45,930 nucleotides of DNA from an uncultured Hyphomicrobiales bacterium (GCA_903931945.1 CAIZEI010000005.1:1-45930), one strand, 5' to 3'. Shown: positions 16,423 to 25,428, counted from the first letter of the stretch. The notes: generated from the sequence alone by a model not told the origin. Program-made: numbers and translations.

Positions 16423-16441
16423 CGGAGTGACCAAAACTCCG
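16423..16441 (+). terminator. Hairpin between convergent genes, possible terminator
   Basis: CGGAGT and ACTCCG form a perfect 6-bp stem with a 7-base loop, 20 bp after the S1C protease stop and before the end of the convergent LysR gene. The T-run is lacking, so terminator function is only suggested by the position. Confidence 0.3.
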
Positions 16442-16491
16442 CCGCTCGATTTCAATGCCCGGCGACCGTCGAATATGCGGGTAAAAACAGG

Positions 16492-17427
16492 TCATTCATT
16501 CAGGCCGCCGCACTCCGCAGTGGCAAGCGCCAATTCGATCCTGGCAAGGACCCACTTGAGCAACTCGTTATTTTCATTGCGCCTGTGCCAGATCGCCGAC
16601 GCTTGGTAGGTTGGAATTTCCACCGGGCATTTAAAGACATTAAGTCCGAAGGTTCCGGCGAACGCCAGCGCGGGACGCCTTGGCACTGTCGCAATCAGGT
16701 CCGTACGCGAGACCGTAGACAGCGCGGGCAGGAAAAACGGGAACCCACTGACCACTCGGCGCTGTTTGCCAATCCTGGAGAGCGCTTTGTCAACAACGCC
16801 TTCGAGATCGCCGCCAAGCGAGACAAGAATGTGATCAGCCGCGAGAAACGCCTTTAAACTCAGCGCTTTAGTGATCGTTGGATGGCCCTTGCGAACAATC
16901 GCGCGATGCCCGTCCTCGAACAATATTTTGCCAGTCAGGCCTTTCTGAAGTTTCCAGAAAAAGCCAAGCGCCAGGTCAATGTCGTTTGCTGCAAGCGCTT
17001 CCATGGCAGGGCGCCGTACGAGCGGACGAATTGAAATCTGAATCCCCGGCGCGCGCTGGGCTATATCGCGCAGCAGGGGCGTCGCCATCAAAGCGCAATA
17101 ATGATCAGGCATGGCGATACGAATAATTCCGCGCGCATCGGCAGGTTGAAATGGCTCCCCGCTATTTAAAGCCCCGCGAAGCATGTCAATGATGTCGCGG
17201 ACGACCGGCTCCAGCTGTATCGCCCGGCTGGTTGGTTCGACGCCGTTCGAACGGCGAAGAAACAACTCGTCCTGAAACGCGTCGCGCAGCCGGCCAATGG
17301 CGTGACTGATCGTTGATTGCGTCAAACTCAGTTGCTCGGCGGCCGCCGTGAGTTTGCGCTGACGCATGACAGCCTGAAAGACAAGCAGCAGCGTCATGTC
17401 GATCTTACGAATATCGATCGCGTCCAT
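16492..17427 (-). CDS. LysR-family transcriptional regulator
   Basis: A predicted 311-residue LysR-type regulator. The winged helix covers residues 1-65: MTLLLVFQAVMRQRKLTAAA, then QLSLTQSTISHAIGRLRDAF and DELFLRRSNGVEPT. The rest is the periplasmic-binding-protein-like effector domain (about 90-300). The opening IDMTLLLVFQAVMRQRKLTAAA resembles the NodD/SyrM/LinR-type subgroup, which often controls catabolism of aromatic compounds; this is inference. It is divergent from a truncated NAD(P)-binding oxidoreductase and the YdcZ/hydroxylase genes. A strong inverted repeat at 17431-17463, just upstream of its own start, is its probable operator. Confidence 0.92.
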   Translation of the reverse strand: MDAIDIRKIDMTLLLVFQAVMRQRKLTAAAEQLSLTQSTISHAIGRLRDAFQDELFLRRSNGVEPTSRAIQLEPVVRDIIDMLRGALNSGEPFQPADARGIIRIAMPDHYCALMATPLLRDIAQRAPGIQISIRPLVRRPAMEALAANDIDLALGFFWKLQKGLTGKILFEDGHRAIVRKGHPTITKALSLKAFLAADHILVSLGGDLEGVVDKALSRIGKQRRVVSGFPFFLPALSTVSRTDLIATVPRRPALAFAGTFGLNVFKCPVEIPTYQASAIWHRRNENNELLKWVLARIELALATAECGGLNE

Positions 17428-17430
17428 ATC

Positions 17431-17463
17431 AGATATCGATGCTTTTCATTAGTTTCGATATCT
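17431..17463. promoter_or_regulatory. LysR-type operator (9-bp inverted repeat)
   Basis: AGATATCGA at 17431-17439 and TCGATATCT at 17455-17463 are perfect inverted repeats separated by 15 bp. They lie in the gap between the divergent LysR gene (start 17427) and the remnant at 17507. Size and position fit a LysR regulator recognition site. A direct effect on the downstream genes is inferred. Confidence 0.6.
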
Positions 17464-17506
17464 TGATTGATATAGGTCTTTGCCCGTTCTCACAATGGAT
17501 CAAGCA

Positions 17507-17677
17507 ATGCGCATCGCTATCGTTGGAGCCGGCAATGTTGGACCAGCCCTGGGCAAGGGGTGGACCAATTCCGGTCACGACGACGTTTTCGGCGTGCGCG
17601 ATCCATCCTCGCCAAAGCACGCTTCGGATCGCGATATTTATATGACGATTCCGGATGCGGCCCGCGCGAGTGAATAA
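17507..17677 (+). pseudogene. Truncated NAD(P)-binding oxidoreductase (F420-reductase-like)
   Basis: A 56-residue remnant. It begins MRIAIVGAGNVGPALGKGW, a Rossmann dinucleotide-binding start, continues with FGVRDPSSPKH, and ends at IPDAARASE followed by TAA. In NADPH-dependent F420 reductase-like and related oxidoreductases about 150 more residues follow, starting with the strand that should come right after ARASE. The 3' part is therefore deleted, and the ribosome site of the next gene begins 3 bp after the stop. The intact start next to the LysR operator suggests it was once the regulator's main target. An ATG four codons upstream (17495) is an alternative start. Confidence 0.75.
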
Positions 17678-17693
17678 ACCTGGAGATATCCGC

Positions 17694-18149
17694 GTGAACC
17701 TGACAACTTTCATTTATATCGTTGGCGCTCTGTTCGCCGGCGTCCTGATTCCAATTCAAACCGGCTACAACACGCAGCTCGCGAAAGCGATGCATGGCCC
17801 CATGATTTCCGTTCTGGCGGTTTATGTAATTGGCCTGACTTTCATGCTGTTCGTCGCTTTGCTGACGCGGACGCCGATACCGACCGCCGCTCAAGTCGTC
17901 GAAGCGCCGCGCTTGGCCTGGTTTGCCGGCGGTATCCTCTCCGCGCTGTATGTCGTTTTGCTTGTTCTGCTCGCTCCTCGCTTGGGCGCGGCGACAACCG
18001 TAGCCTTCGTTGTGGCGGGCCAGATCGTCTGCTCGATCGTTATCGATCATTATGGCTTGCTTGGGTTTCCGGAACATCTGGCCAGTCCGCAGCGGCTCGC
18101 GGGACTCGCGCTCATCGCCGCTGGCGTAGCCTTGGTTCGGATTTTCTAA
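17694..18149 (+). CDS. YdcZ/DUF606-family small membrane protein
   Basis: A predicted 151-residue inner-membrane protein with about five hydrophobic helices. FAGVLIPIQTGYNTQLAKAM near the N-terminus and the closing segment RLAGLALIAAGVALVRIF are typical of the DMT-superfamily YdcZ group, whose members are putative small-molecule exporters. I use the GTG at 17694 because TGGAG lies eight bases upstream and it starts at the first membrane helix. Upstream codons overlap the truncated oxidoreductase. It precedes the molybdenum hydroxylase operon by 21 bp and is probably co-transcribed with it. The substrate is unknown. Confidence 0.8.
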   Translation: MNLTTFIYIVGALFAGVLIPIQTGYNTQLAKAMHGPMISVLAVYVIGLTFMLFVALLTRTPIPTAAQVVEAPRLAWFAGGILSALYVVLLVLLAPRLGAATTVAFVVAGQIVCSIVIDHYGLLGFPEHLASPQRLAGLALIAAGVALVRIF

Positions 18150-18170
18150 ATTGAACAAAGGAGTGCTCCA

Positions 18171-20321
18171 ATGCGCGATCACACAACCATCGATCGGCGT
18201 TCATTTCTTTCGGGCGTCGGCGCGCTTGTCGTTGGAATTTCGTGGACCGGAAAACCCGGTCGGGCGCAATCGTCGGCGCCGTCGCGCCTCACTGCATGGG
18301 TTTCCATTTCGACCGACAATCGGGTGACCGTGAGACTTTCCCAGTCGGAGATCGGCCAGGGTATTACGACCACCTTGCCCGCCATTCTCGCGGACGAACT
18401 AGGCGCGGACTGGTCGCGCGTCGAGACTGAAAACTCTCCCGTGGAGAAGGAATACCAGAACCCTCGCATTCACTGGATGTTTACAGGCAACAGCGAAAGC
18501 ATTCAGACCTTTTCGGATGTCATGCGGCAAGCGGGCGCGGCGGCTCGTGAAATGCTGATCGCCGCTGCGGTGGCGCGATGGCCGAACGCCAAGTCGGGCG
18601 ATTGTTTTACCCAAGACAATAAAGTTGTTCATCGACCAAGCAAACGGTCGCTTGGTTTTGGCGAGTTAGCCGAGGCTGCATCGCGACTTCCGCTTTCCGA
18701 ACATCCAAAATTGCGCGTGGACACCAATCCAAGCTTGATCGGACGTTCCATCCCCCGCCGCGACATACCCTCGAAGACCGATGGCGCGGCCGTTTTTGGA
18801 ATTGATTTCAAGGTCCCTGGCATGGTCTACGCTGCTGTGCGCCAGGCCCCGATGTTTGGTGGCAGCGTCGATACTTTCGACGCAGCTTCGATCGCCGGCC
18901 GTCCAGGCGTGATCGGCGCGTTTCCAATTCCAAACGGCGTGGCCGTTGTCGCCGAACATTTCTGGCAAGCCAAGACCGCGCTCGAGGCCTTGCAGGTGAG
19001 CTTCAAGGCTGGACCGGACTCGGCGTTCGATTCGGCTTCAATTGAAAACCAATATCGCTCGGCGCTTGCGGGCGTGTCCTGGGGAGCGATTTTTACAAAA
19101 GGCGACGCGCCAAAAATGGTTGCGGGCGACCGCGAAGCCATCACCCGGGAATACAGTTCGCCTTTTCAGGCCCATGCCACGATGGAGCCCATGAATTGCA
19201 CTGCTTCGGTCACGAAGGACGGATGCGACATCTGGGCGCCGACACAGGGACAGGAACTCACCAAAATTATTGGAGGCGCTCTAACCAAACTGCCGCCGGA
19301 AAAGGTGCGTGTGCACTGGACCTTTTCCGGCGGCGGGTTTGGACGGCGTCTTCTCGCTGACTTTGTGGCGCAAGCTGTCATTTTATCGAAACAGTCCGGG
19401 CGGCCCGTAAAGGTCATCTGGACCCGGGAAGAGGATATGACGCATGACTTCTATCGCCCCGCGACCCTGACCAAACTGTCGGCGTCGCGAGGAACAGATG
19501 GCCGCCCCACGGCGATCACAGCGCGACTGGTGTCATCGACCCAATTGCGTCCCGTGTCGCCTGGACCTCTTCCAGCCAATGTCGATCCACGCTGCACCGA
19601 GGGCCTTGAAGGCTCAAGATACTCGATTGACAATTTTCGGCTTGATTACAATCGCCCTGAACTGGCGGCGCCGACTTCGGTTCTGCGGACGACCGGATTT
19701 GGGCCCAACATTTTCGCTTTCGAAAGCTTTATCGACGAACTCGCGCACGAGGCCCGGCAAGACCCCTATAAGTTCCGTCGCGCTCTTTTGTTGCATGACC
19801 CGCGCGGACTCAAGGTTCTTGATCTTGCCGCTGAGAAATCCGGCTGGTCGAAATCGCTTCCAAAGGGTGCGGGCCGCGGAATGGCGTTTTATGAGGCTTT
19901 TGACACGATCATGGCGCAGGTCGTCGAACTTATGGTCGATAAGGAAAAGTCCGTGAAACTTCGAAAGATTGTGACCGTCGCAGACCCTGGCAAGATATTC
20001 GACCCGGGCATCGCGACCTCGAACCTTGAAGGCGGCGTGGTCTGGGGGCTGACCAGCGCGATGAAAAGCGAAATCACATTCGCGAAGGGCGCTGCTGTTC
20101 AAACGAATTTCGATGGCTACGACATGGTGCACATGTGGGAAACCGCGCCCGTGGTCGAGACCTACCTCCTGAACGGTGAGGGGAACAAACTCGGCGGTCT
20201 GGGAGAGGTTGGCCCAACCGGGATTCCTCCCGCGTTCGCAAATGCAATCTTCGCCGCGACTGGCGAGAGGCTTCGCTCCTTGCCGCTCAGCCGACACGGC
20301 TATTCCTTCGCCCAAATTTAA
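18171..20321 (+). CDS. Molybdenum hydroxylase large subunit (isoquinoline 1-oxidoreductase beta-like)
   Basis: A predicted 716-residue molybdopterin-cytosine-dinucleotide subunit of the xanthine oxidase family, most like IorB-type aldehyde or N-heterocycle hydroxylases. The N-terminus has a twin-arginine signal (RRSFLSG at 9-15, then a hydrophobic stretch), so the enzyme is exported folded. [20 protein letters not shown] and [14 protein letters not shown] are cofactor-loop segments. [18 protein letters not shown] near the C-terminus carries the conserved active-site Glu. AAGGAG lies seven bases before the ATG. It is followed 11 bp later by the 2Fe-2S subunit and then a diheme cytochrome, so electrons should pass Mo to Fe-S to heme. 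No XdhC-type maturation gene is present in the window. Confidence 0.9.
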   Translation: MRDHTTIDRRSFLSGVGALVVGISWTGKPGRAQSSAPSRLTAWVSISTDNRVTVRLSQSEIGQGITTTLPAILADELGADWSRVETENSPVEKEYQNPRIHWMFTGNSESIQTFSDVMRQAGAAAREMLIAAAVARWPNAKSGDCFTQDNKVVHRPSKRSLGFGELAEAASRLPLSEHPKLRVDTNPSLIGRSIPRRDIPSKTDGAAVFGIDFKVPGMVYAAVRQAPMFGGSVDTFDAASIAGRPGVIGAFPIPNGVAVVAEHFWQAKTALEALQVSFKAGPDSAFDSASIENQYRSALAGVSWGAIFTKGDAPKMVAGDREAITREYSSPFQAHATMEPMNCTASVTKDGCDIWAPTQGQELTKIIGGALTKLPPEKVRVHWTFSGGGFGRRLLADFVAQAVILSKQSGRPVKVIWTREEDMTHDFYRPATLTKLSASRGTDGRPTAITARLVSSTQLRPVSPGPLPANVDPRCTEGLEGSRYSIDNFRLDYNRPELAAPTSVLRTTGFGPNIFAFESFIDELAHEARQDPYKFRRALLLHDPRGLKVLDLAAEKSGWSKSLPKGAGRGMAFYEAFDTIMAQVVELMVDKEKSVKLRKIVTVADPGKIFDPGIATSNLEGGVVWGLTSAMKSEITFAKGAAVQTNFDGYDMVHMWETAPVVETYLLNGEGNKLGGLGEVGPTGIPPAFANAIFAATGERLRSLPLSRHGYSFAQI

Positions 20322-20332
20322 GGGGACCGGCA

Positions 20333-20779
20333 ATGATAAGTCTCTACGTGAACGGTCACCCGGTGGAAATCGATGCCCCAGCTGATACCCCACTGCTTTG
20401 GGCGATCCGGGATCATCTCGGCATGACCGGGACGAAGTTTGGTTGTGGAGCGGCGCTTTGCGGCGCCTGCACGGTGCACGTCAATGGGCAGGCCACGCGT
20501 TCCTGCTCAATGCCGCTTGGGTCTGCGGCGGGCAAGAAGGTGACTACGATTGAGGGTTTGTCTTCCGATCGATCACATCCCCTGCAAAAAGCCTGGATCG
20601 CCGAACAAGTGCCGCAATGCGGCTATTGCCAATCCGGCATGATCATGGCCGCCGCCGCGCTGCTCGCCGAAACACCCCATCCGACGGATGCCGACATCGA
20701 CGCGTCGATGACGAATATTTGCCGATGCGGAACCTATGCGCGCGTTCGAAAGGCGATCCATACAGCTGCTGGAAATTGA
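20333..20779 (+). CDS. 2Fe-2S subunit of molybdenum hydroxylase (IorA-like)
   Basis: A predicted 148-residue small subunit with two [2Fe-2S] clusters. The plant-ferredoxin-type cluster uses Cys38, Cys43, Cys46 and Cys58 ([18 protein letters not shown]). The second, helical-domain cluster uses Cys96, Cys99, Cys130 and Cys132 (CGYCQSG and [11 protein letters not shown]). There is no FAD-binding subunit, as usual for the IorAB group. The start is preceded by AGGGGA. It has no signal of its own, so it should travel through the Tat system bound to the large subunit (known for the family, inferred here). Confidence 0.95.
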   Translation: MISLYVNGHPVEIDAPADTPLLWAIRDHLGMTGTKFGCGAALCGACTVHVNGQATRSCSMPLGSAAGKKVTTIEGLSSDRSHPLQKAWIAEQVPQCGYCQSGMIMAAAALLAETPHPTDADIDASMTNICRCGTYARVRKAIHTAAGN

Positions 20780-20810
20780 ACATCGACGCCTGGATTAGGG
20801 GAATTGCTTC

Positions 20811-21374
20811 ATGCTGGTTCGTTCAATAGCGGCCATTTTCACTGCGATGTCGTGTTCGTTCCCTCTGCCGGCTATCTCGGATGAGGCGAACTCAGCGGAA
20901 CTTTTCGCGAAAATCGCGCCGGTTTTTCAAAGTCCGCGATGTATGAATTGTCACACTGTCACCACGTTTCCGAAACAGGGAAACGACCGCCACCGTCATT
21001 CGATGAACGTGGCCAGGGGGCGAGATGGACACGGCGTCGTCGGATTGACCTGCTCGGCGTGTCATCAAAGAGAAAATCAATTGGCTTCTGGTGTGCCCGG
21101 TGCGGATGAGGATTGGCGTCTGGCGCCCTTAAGCATGGGCTGGGAGAATTTGTCTGTTGGCGATCTATGCCGACGCCTGTTGGACCCTTCCCGCAATGGC
21201 GGTCGGACAGGCGCCGGCGTCGTCGACCATCTTTCAACCAATCTCGTGCGTTGGGCTTGGGCTCCCGGCAGTTCAATCGCGAGCGGGCCACGAACCGTTC
21301 CACCATTGGAATACGAGGACTTCGTCCATGCAGCGGACGAATGGATCAAAACCGGAAGCCGATGTCCGGATTGA
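20811..21374 (+). CDS. Exported diheme c-type cytochrome, electron partner
   Basis: A predicted 187-residue periplasmic protein. A Sec signal peptide (about 1-22, ending near PLPAIS) is followed by two c-type heme sites, CMNCH at 44-48 and CSACH at 81-85. Proteins of this kind are often annotated as an extra isoquinoline 1-oxidoreductase subunit because they follow iorA/iorB-like genes. AGGGGAA precedes the ATG. The likely role is to take electrons from the 2Fe-2S subunit and hand them to the respiratory chain. Axial second ligands cannot be assigned with certainty. Confidence 0.82.
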   Translation: MLVRSIAAIFTAMSCSFPLPAISDEANSAELFAKIAPVFQSPRCMNCHTVTTFPKQGNDRHRHSMNVARGRDGHGVVGLTCSACHQRENQLASGVPGADEDWRLAPLSMGWENLSVGDLCRRLLDPSRNGGRTGAGVVDHLSTNLVRWAWAPGSSIASGPRTVPPLEYEDFVHAADEWIKTGSRCPD

Positions 21375-21442
21375 TAAGTGCGCTGACGATGTGGAGTTTT
21401 GAGATCAGGAACAGGCCCCTAGACGCCATCGCGCAAACCAGC

Positions 21443-22249
21443 ATGAGAACGCCAAACATGCAAACCATCTCGTTCAACGCTTCAGGCCAGGCGATCGCAA
21501 TGCTGAAGGTGGGCTCGGGCCCCGCCGTCATCATCATTCATGGACTTGGCGGACATAAAGAAGATTTCAAATCCGTGATGACGTCCCTCGCCGAACGAGG
21601 CCTGACCGTCTACGCATTCGACATGCTTGGCTTTGGTGGATCGTCACGGACGTCTCCATCGGTATCGATCACCGCCCAGTCCGAAGTGATCAAGGCGCTG
21701 GTGGACTCCGAGAAACTCGCACAAGCCCACTTGGTGGGCAACTCGCTCGGCGGCTGGGTTGCCGCGACATTCGCGGCAAAATATCCGGAGATCACGCAGA
21801 GCCTGACTTTGATCGATGCCGCGGGCCTCAAAGCGACGATGGGCGGTCCGCCGCCGGTAAACTTCGCGCCGGACAGCATCGCGGACATGAAGGCGCTTCT
21901 GAGCGTGGTGATCGCTTCGCCGTTCGCCCACACCGACGAGTTCGCCGCCACGGCCCTGGCTGATTTCAAGGCCAGCGGCGAAGCCGCCACGCTTGGAAAG
22001 CTCTTTGCCGGATTTTCGGCGCCGGATAACAAAGACAAGCTGCTCGATGACGTTCTGCCGGACGTCAAGGCGCCGACGCTCGTTGTCTGGGGGGCGAGAG
22101 ATCGCCTTTTTCCCGTCGCGTTGGCGGACATGGTCGCCAGCGGCGTCAAGGGCGCGAGGAAGGTCATTTTGGTGAATGCCAGTCATTTCCCGCAAATTGA
22201 CGATCCGGTGGGTCTGAGCGCGGCGATAGCCGGATTTGTCGGATCATAG
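21443..22249 (+). CDS. Alpha/beta hydrolase
   Basis: A predicted 268-residue hydrolase. VIIIHGLGGHKEDFKSV gives the HG oxyanion turn, LVGNSLGGWVAATFA the nucleophile Ser, VVWGARDRLFPVAL the acid and NASHFPQIDDP the histidine. The layout resembles esterases, C-C hydrolases and lipoyl-acyltransferase-like hydrolases. The start is uncertain: ATG at 21443, an ATG at 21458, or ATGs at 21389 and 21362, the last overlapping the cytochrome stop. None has a strong ribosome site. It closes the hydroxylase operon and could cleave the hydroxylated product. That is inferred from position only. Confidence 0.82.
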   Translation: MRTPNMQTISFNASGQAIAMLKVGSGPAVIIIHGLGGHKEDFKSVMTSLAERGLTVYAFDMLGFGGSSRTSPSVSITAQSEVIKALVDSEKLAQAHLVGNSLGGWVAATFAAKYPEITQSLTLIDAAGLKATMGGPPPVNFAPDSIADMKALLSVVIASPFAHTDEFAATALADFKASGEAATLGKLFAGFSAPDNKDKLLDDVLPDVKAPTLVVWGARDRLFPVALADMVASGVKGARKVILVNASHFPQIDDPVGLSAAIAGFVGS

Positions 22250-22263
22250 CCGTATGCAGCGCC

Positions 22264-22515
22264 ATGGATAAGGCGGCGAAGCGGCTCTCCGTCTCCCATC
22301 CAGTTGTTTCCAAGGCGATTTCCGACATGGAGCACGCGATGGGCGTCCGGCGTCTCGACCGCAGCTATTGGGGCATCGAACCCACCGCTTATGGCCCTGC
22401 GCTGATCAAGCGCGGCAGCCCTATCTTCGATGAAATCCAGCAGGGACTGAAGGATATTGCATATCTGGCCGATCCCGCCGTCGGCGAGGCGCGCATCGGC
22501 GCCTCAGGAAGCGAA
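22264..22515 (+). pseudogene. LysR-family regulator fragment
   Basis: The segment MDKAAKRLSVSHPVVSKAIS, continuing DMEHAMGVRRLDRS, is the recognition-helix part of a LysR winged helix. The linker helix IFDEIQQGLKDIAYL and the start of the effector domain (VGEARIG) follow. The first helix, about 15 residues, is missing and the preceding gene's stop lies there instead. After about residue 80 the translation loses family resemblance and runs antisense to the enoyl-CoA hydratase gene. It is a remnant cut at both ends. Confidence 0.75.
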
Positions 22516-22623
22516 CGCGCCGAATGGTTCACGCGAGCGGCCCTGCGCCGGAGGAGCCCCTTCGCACCAAAATCCGGAATAGCGCGTGGCAATCGAAGCA
22601 TCCCGCGCGTTTCGCACGACGAA

Positions 22624-23427
22624 TTATCGACCAACAAATTTGGGGCGACGCTTCTCGACGAAGGCGGCGACGCCTTCCTGGGCGTCGTAGGTTGGAACGA
22701 TGCGCGCGAACGCCGCTTCCTCGATGGCGAGGCCGTCATCAATCGACGCATCCATGCCTCGATGGATCGCTGCGAGCGCGGCTGCCAAAGTCAGGGGCGG
22801 CTTGGTGGCGAGTTCGTCCGCCAACCTGATGGCCTCGGCAATGAGATCGGCGTCCGCCACGACGCGGTTGATCAATCCGAGACTCGCCGCTTCCGTTGAG
22901 CCGAACGCGCGACCGGACAGGATCAACTCAATGGCCGCTTTCCTTCCAACATTGCGCGGCAGTCGCCGAGTTCCACCGAAGGTGGGCATAATGCCAATAT
23001 TGATTTCGGCCTTTGAGAATGTCGCGCTTTCCGCCGCCAGCGCAATGTGGGTGGACTCGGTCAGTTCGCAGCCGCCGCCAAAGGCTATTCCATTCACCGC
23101 GGCGATGATCGGCTTTGGAAATGACTCCACGCGTCGTGTCATCTGATGACCCGGGCGCATGAAGTGCTTCACGGCGGCCTCTGACCCGGCCTGCATGTGC
23201 TTTTGAAACGCCGCAATGTCAGCGCCCGCGCTGAACGCGCGCCCTGCCCCGGTGATGACAATTGCGCGGACGGACGGATCGAGTTCGATTTTGTCCAGCG
23301 CTTCCATCATCGCCGCAATGAGTTCGTTGCTCAGCGCATTGAGTTTCTCGGGGCGATTCAAGGTGAGGATTGCGACGGCGTCATGCCGCTCATGCAAGAG
23401 CACCTGGGATTGATGTGATGCGGCCAT
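22624..23427 (-). CDS. Enoyl-CoA hydratase/isomerase family protein
   Basis: A predicted 267-residue crotonase-fold enzyme. It has LTLNRPEKLNALSNELIAAM near residues 22-41, the AFSAGADIAAFQ oxyanion segment (about 64-75), and AVNGIAFGGGCELTESTHIA (about 105-124). The Glu of GGGCE corresponds to one catalytic glutamate of enoyl-CoA hydratase. GTRRLPRNVGRKAAIELILSG follows, where a second acidic catalytic residue would be expected but Arg/Asn is present, so it may not be a classical hydratase. The ATG at 23427 with AAGGA eight bases upstream is preferred over a TTG nine codons earlier. It is monocistronic as seen. The acyl-CoA substrate is unknown. Confidence 0.88.
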   Translation of the reverse strand: MAASHQSQVLLHERHDAVAILTLNRPEKLNALSNELIAAMMEALDKIELDPSVRAIVITGAGRAFSAGADIAAFQKHMQAGSEAAVKHFMRPGHQMTRRVESFPKPIIAAVNGIAFGGGCELTESTHIALAAESATFSKAEINIGIMPTFGGTRRLPRNVGRKAAIELILSGRAFGSTEAASLGLINRVVADADLIAEAIRLADELATKPPLTLAAALAAIHRGMDASIDDGLAIEEAAFARIVPTYDAQEGVAAFVEKRRPKFVGR

Positions 23428-23771
23428 ACTCCTGTATCCTTCATGCGGCTCCAAACAAGACGTTTGGGTGAATGCGGCATCCTAAATCGCCGACACCCAG
23501 AACACACGCGCGGTTTTAACGCCCTGGCCTATGTTCCCAAATGGAAATGGCTCGGCTTCGGCCTTCAATGACGCGAAGGGTCACGAATGGACGAAACCGG
23601 CGGAAAACTCCCGTTGGTTTTCATGTCGGCGATCCCGCCGAAACCGGACAGAACAAACGTTTGCTGAGCGCATTTCATAGATTGCGCTGGGAGTTGACGG
23701 GTGGGCTGTTTGAAACAGCCCGCCATCTTGATGGGAAAGCGAACGGTGAGTTTCCGCTTCGCAGGGAGCCG
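23428..23771. other. Intergenic stretch with a tight palindrome
   Basis: No supportable gene. The only structure is the 19-bp palindrome at 23703-23721. It separates the enoyl-CoA hydratase start from the end of the decayed integrase. Confidence 0.5.
23703..23721. repeat. Perfect 9-bp inverted repeat near integrase remnant
   Basis: GGGCTGTTT and AAACAGCCC flank a single base. It lies about 50 bp beyond the stop codon of the integrase remnant. It could be a transcription terminator stem without a T-run, or a recombinase or protein binding site. Confidence 0.5.
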
Positions 23772-24268
23772 TCAAACGTCAACTTGTTCGGCGATTGCAG
23801 CCGCGTCAGCCACTTCGATGCGAAGATATCGAACCGTGCTTTCAATCTTGGTTTGACCCAGCAATAGCTGCACCGCGCGCAGATTTTCTGTTCGACGATA
23901 GATGCGCGTCGCCTTGGTCCTGCGAAGTGAATACGTGCCGAAATAGCGCTGGCTCGGCCCAATGTCGGCGATTCATGTTGACAGAAGCCCGGCATACTGA
24001 CGCGTGCTCATCCATCGGTCGCGCGATCCGCCGCCGGACCGTGCGGAGCAACCTCGCCAAACTTCAAGGCGACAACGTCGCAACCACGAAGCTGCTGTCG
24101 ATGGCGGGATTAAACAACGCGAGTTCACGTGTGCGGCCTTCGACCCGCAACTTGGCGCGAATGGCCCAGACAGGCTTGGCCCGAAGAGGGGGGCGCGCCG
24201 GTCAACTTGCCCTTGTTCCAGGGCGTGCGCATGATTTTGGTTGGGGCTGCGACTGCTTGATACTCCAT
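23772..24268 (-). pseudogene. Decayed tyrosine recombinase (phage-type integrase)
   Basis: Pieces of one integrase lie in order on the minus strand. The start MEYQAVAAPTKIMRTPWNKG (ATG at 24268, AGAGGAA upstream) is followed in a shifted frame by PPLRAKPVWAIRAKLRVEGR and TRELALFNPAIDS. Another frame gives LRGCDVVALKFGEVAPHG. A central segment of roughly 60 codons is missing. Then come STRQYAGLLST, a TGA where the family has Trp, and IADIGPSQRYFGTYSLRRTK, continuing to NLRAVQLLLGQTKIESTVRY and the C-terminus. SLRRTKA and LLGQTKIESTVRY hold the catalytic box II Arg, the His-equivalent region and the Tyr. Two frameshifts, one deletion and one nonsense change make it non-functional. It marks an old integrated element. 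Confidence 0.88.
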
Positions 24269-24879
24269 AAGAGTATTCCTCTTACAGAGAAGTTGGCCAA
24301 TCTGACGCTTTTGCCTTCGCCCGGTCATTCCCGTCCGCTTTCGGGGGCATGGCGCTGATTGCCATGGGCCGAGATTCTTGGCCGCATATGGCCGAATCCA
24401 ACCCGGAGCTGTCACGCCGGAACAAGCGAACAATCCAGGAAACTGCGCGAGATGTAAGCTCGAACAGGCCGAATGCAACGCCGCCGCAATGGTCTTGCGG
24501 CGCACGCTAGAAGCGCCAAGCCCCAACACGAGCCTTGACAGCCTTCCTGCGCATGGGGTGGGAGCGGAGGAGCCGTCAAAGGGCAAATTGCTCGCGCGCG
24601 CCGTCAAGAGGTCCCCCTAGCCGCCCCTATCCGAAATAATTTCGTCACAAAAATAGTTTGTTGTGATGGCAGCAAGCGCTCGGAAAAAGATTCGATGGGC
24701 AAACGGCGAACGACGAACCCTATCCAGCTTTTCTTGGCTGACTGTCTGCATGATTCCGCCTCAAGCAGGAAATCCCCGCCGCAAATGGGCCAGGCGGGAT
24801 TTTTAGTTTACCGAACGGTTGATTTGTTTGTCGAATTCAATTTGGCCTGCTGTCGAAAGTCCGGAATAGGAGCCGCATT
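24269..24879. other. 611-bp stretch without a supported gene
   Basis: No family resemblance was found in either strand; the open frames here are Arg/Ala/Pro-rich and lack ribosome sites. No tRNA gene is present that might be the attachment target of the integrase remnant. The AT-rich part at about 24630-24680 and the AGGAG before 24880 probably serve the PAP2 gene. Confidence 0.45.
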
Positions 24880-25428
24880 ATGAGTGTCGCCTCATTTATC
24901 GGCCGTGCTGATGAGATTGAGCGCCGGTACTGCATGTTAGCCAATAGCGTTTGCGCCCGTCGTGCGATCAGGCAAGCATTCCGAATTGTAAGTAGGTTGG
25001 GAGACGGCGTTTTCTGGTACGTGCTGATTGCCAGTATGCCGCTCTGGTTTGGAGCTGGGCGTTACTCTGAAGGCCTTCGCGTGTCAGCACAAATGCTGCT
25101 CTCGGGGGGCCTCGGTCTGGTTCTTTACAAATTTTTGAAGAAGACGTTGGTGCGCGAACGTCCATTTATCGGTTCCAGCCAAATTGAATGCATCATTCTT
25201 CCGCTGGATCGTTACAGCTTTCCGTCGGGGCATACGCTGCACGCTGTGCTATTCACCACGATCGTTGTAAGGGCGTTTCCCCAGTTGGCTCTGGTGCTTG
25301 TTCCATTCTCGATCTTGATTGCGGCGTCTCGGGTTGTTCTTGGTCTGCATTATCCGTCCGACGTATTGGCCGGCGCGCTTATTGGATGGACTATCTCGCG
25401 ACTGGTCGAATTGCTTTTTTTCGTATAA
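24880..25428 (+). CDS. PAP2-family membrane phosphatase
   Basis: A predicted 182-residue inner-membrane phosphatase of the PAP2 (lipid phosphatase/undecaprenyl-diphosphatase-like) family. The three-part active site is present: KKTLVRERPF (about 88-97), YSFPSGHTLH (about 112-121) and SRVVLGLHYPSDVLAG (about 151-166). These contain the conserved Lys/Arg-Pro, Ser-Gly-His and Arg-x5-His-x3-Asp residues. Several hydrophobic helices surround them. The ATG has AGGAG eight bases upstream. It could dephosphorylate undecaprenyl diphosphate or phosphatidic acid; the sequence does not decide. Confidence 0.9.
   Translation: MSVASFIGRADEIERRYCMLANSVCARRAIRQAFRIVSRLGDGVFWYVLIASMPLWFGAGRYSEGLRVSAQMLLSGGLGLVLYKFLKKTLVRERPFIGSSQIECIILPLDRYSFPSGHTLHAVLFTTIVVRAFPQLALVLVPFSILIAASRVVLGLHYPSDVLAGALIGWTISRLVELLFFV

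Noticed and set aside
24695..24883. 62-codon plus-strand frame before the PAP2 gene
   Set aside because: No recognisable family; its end overlaps the well-marked PAP2 start.
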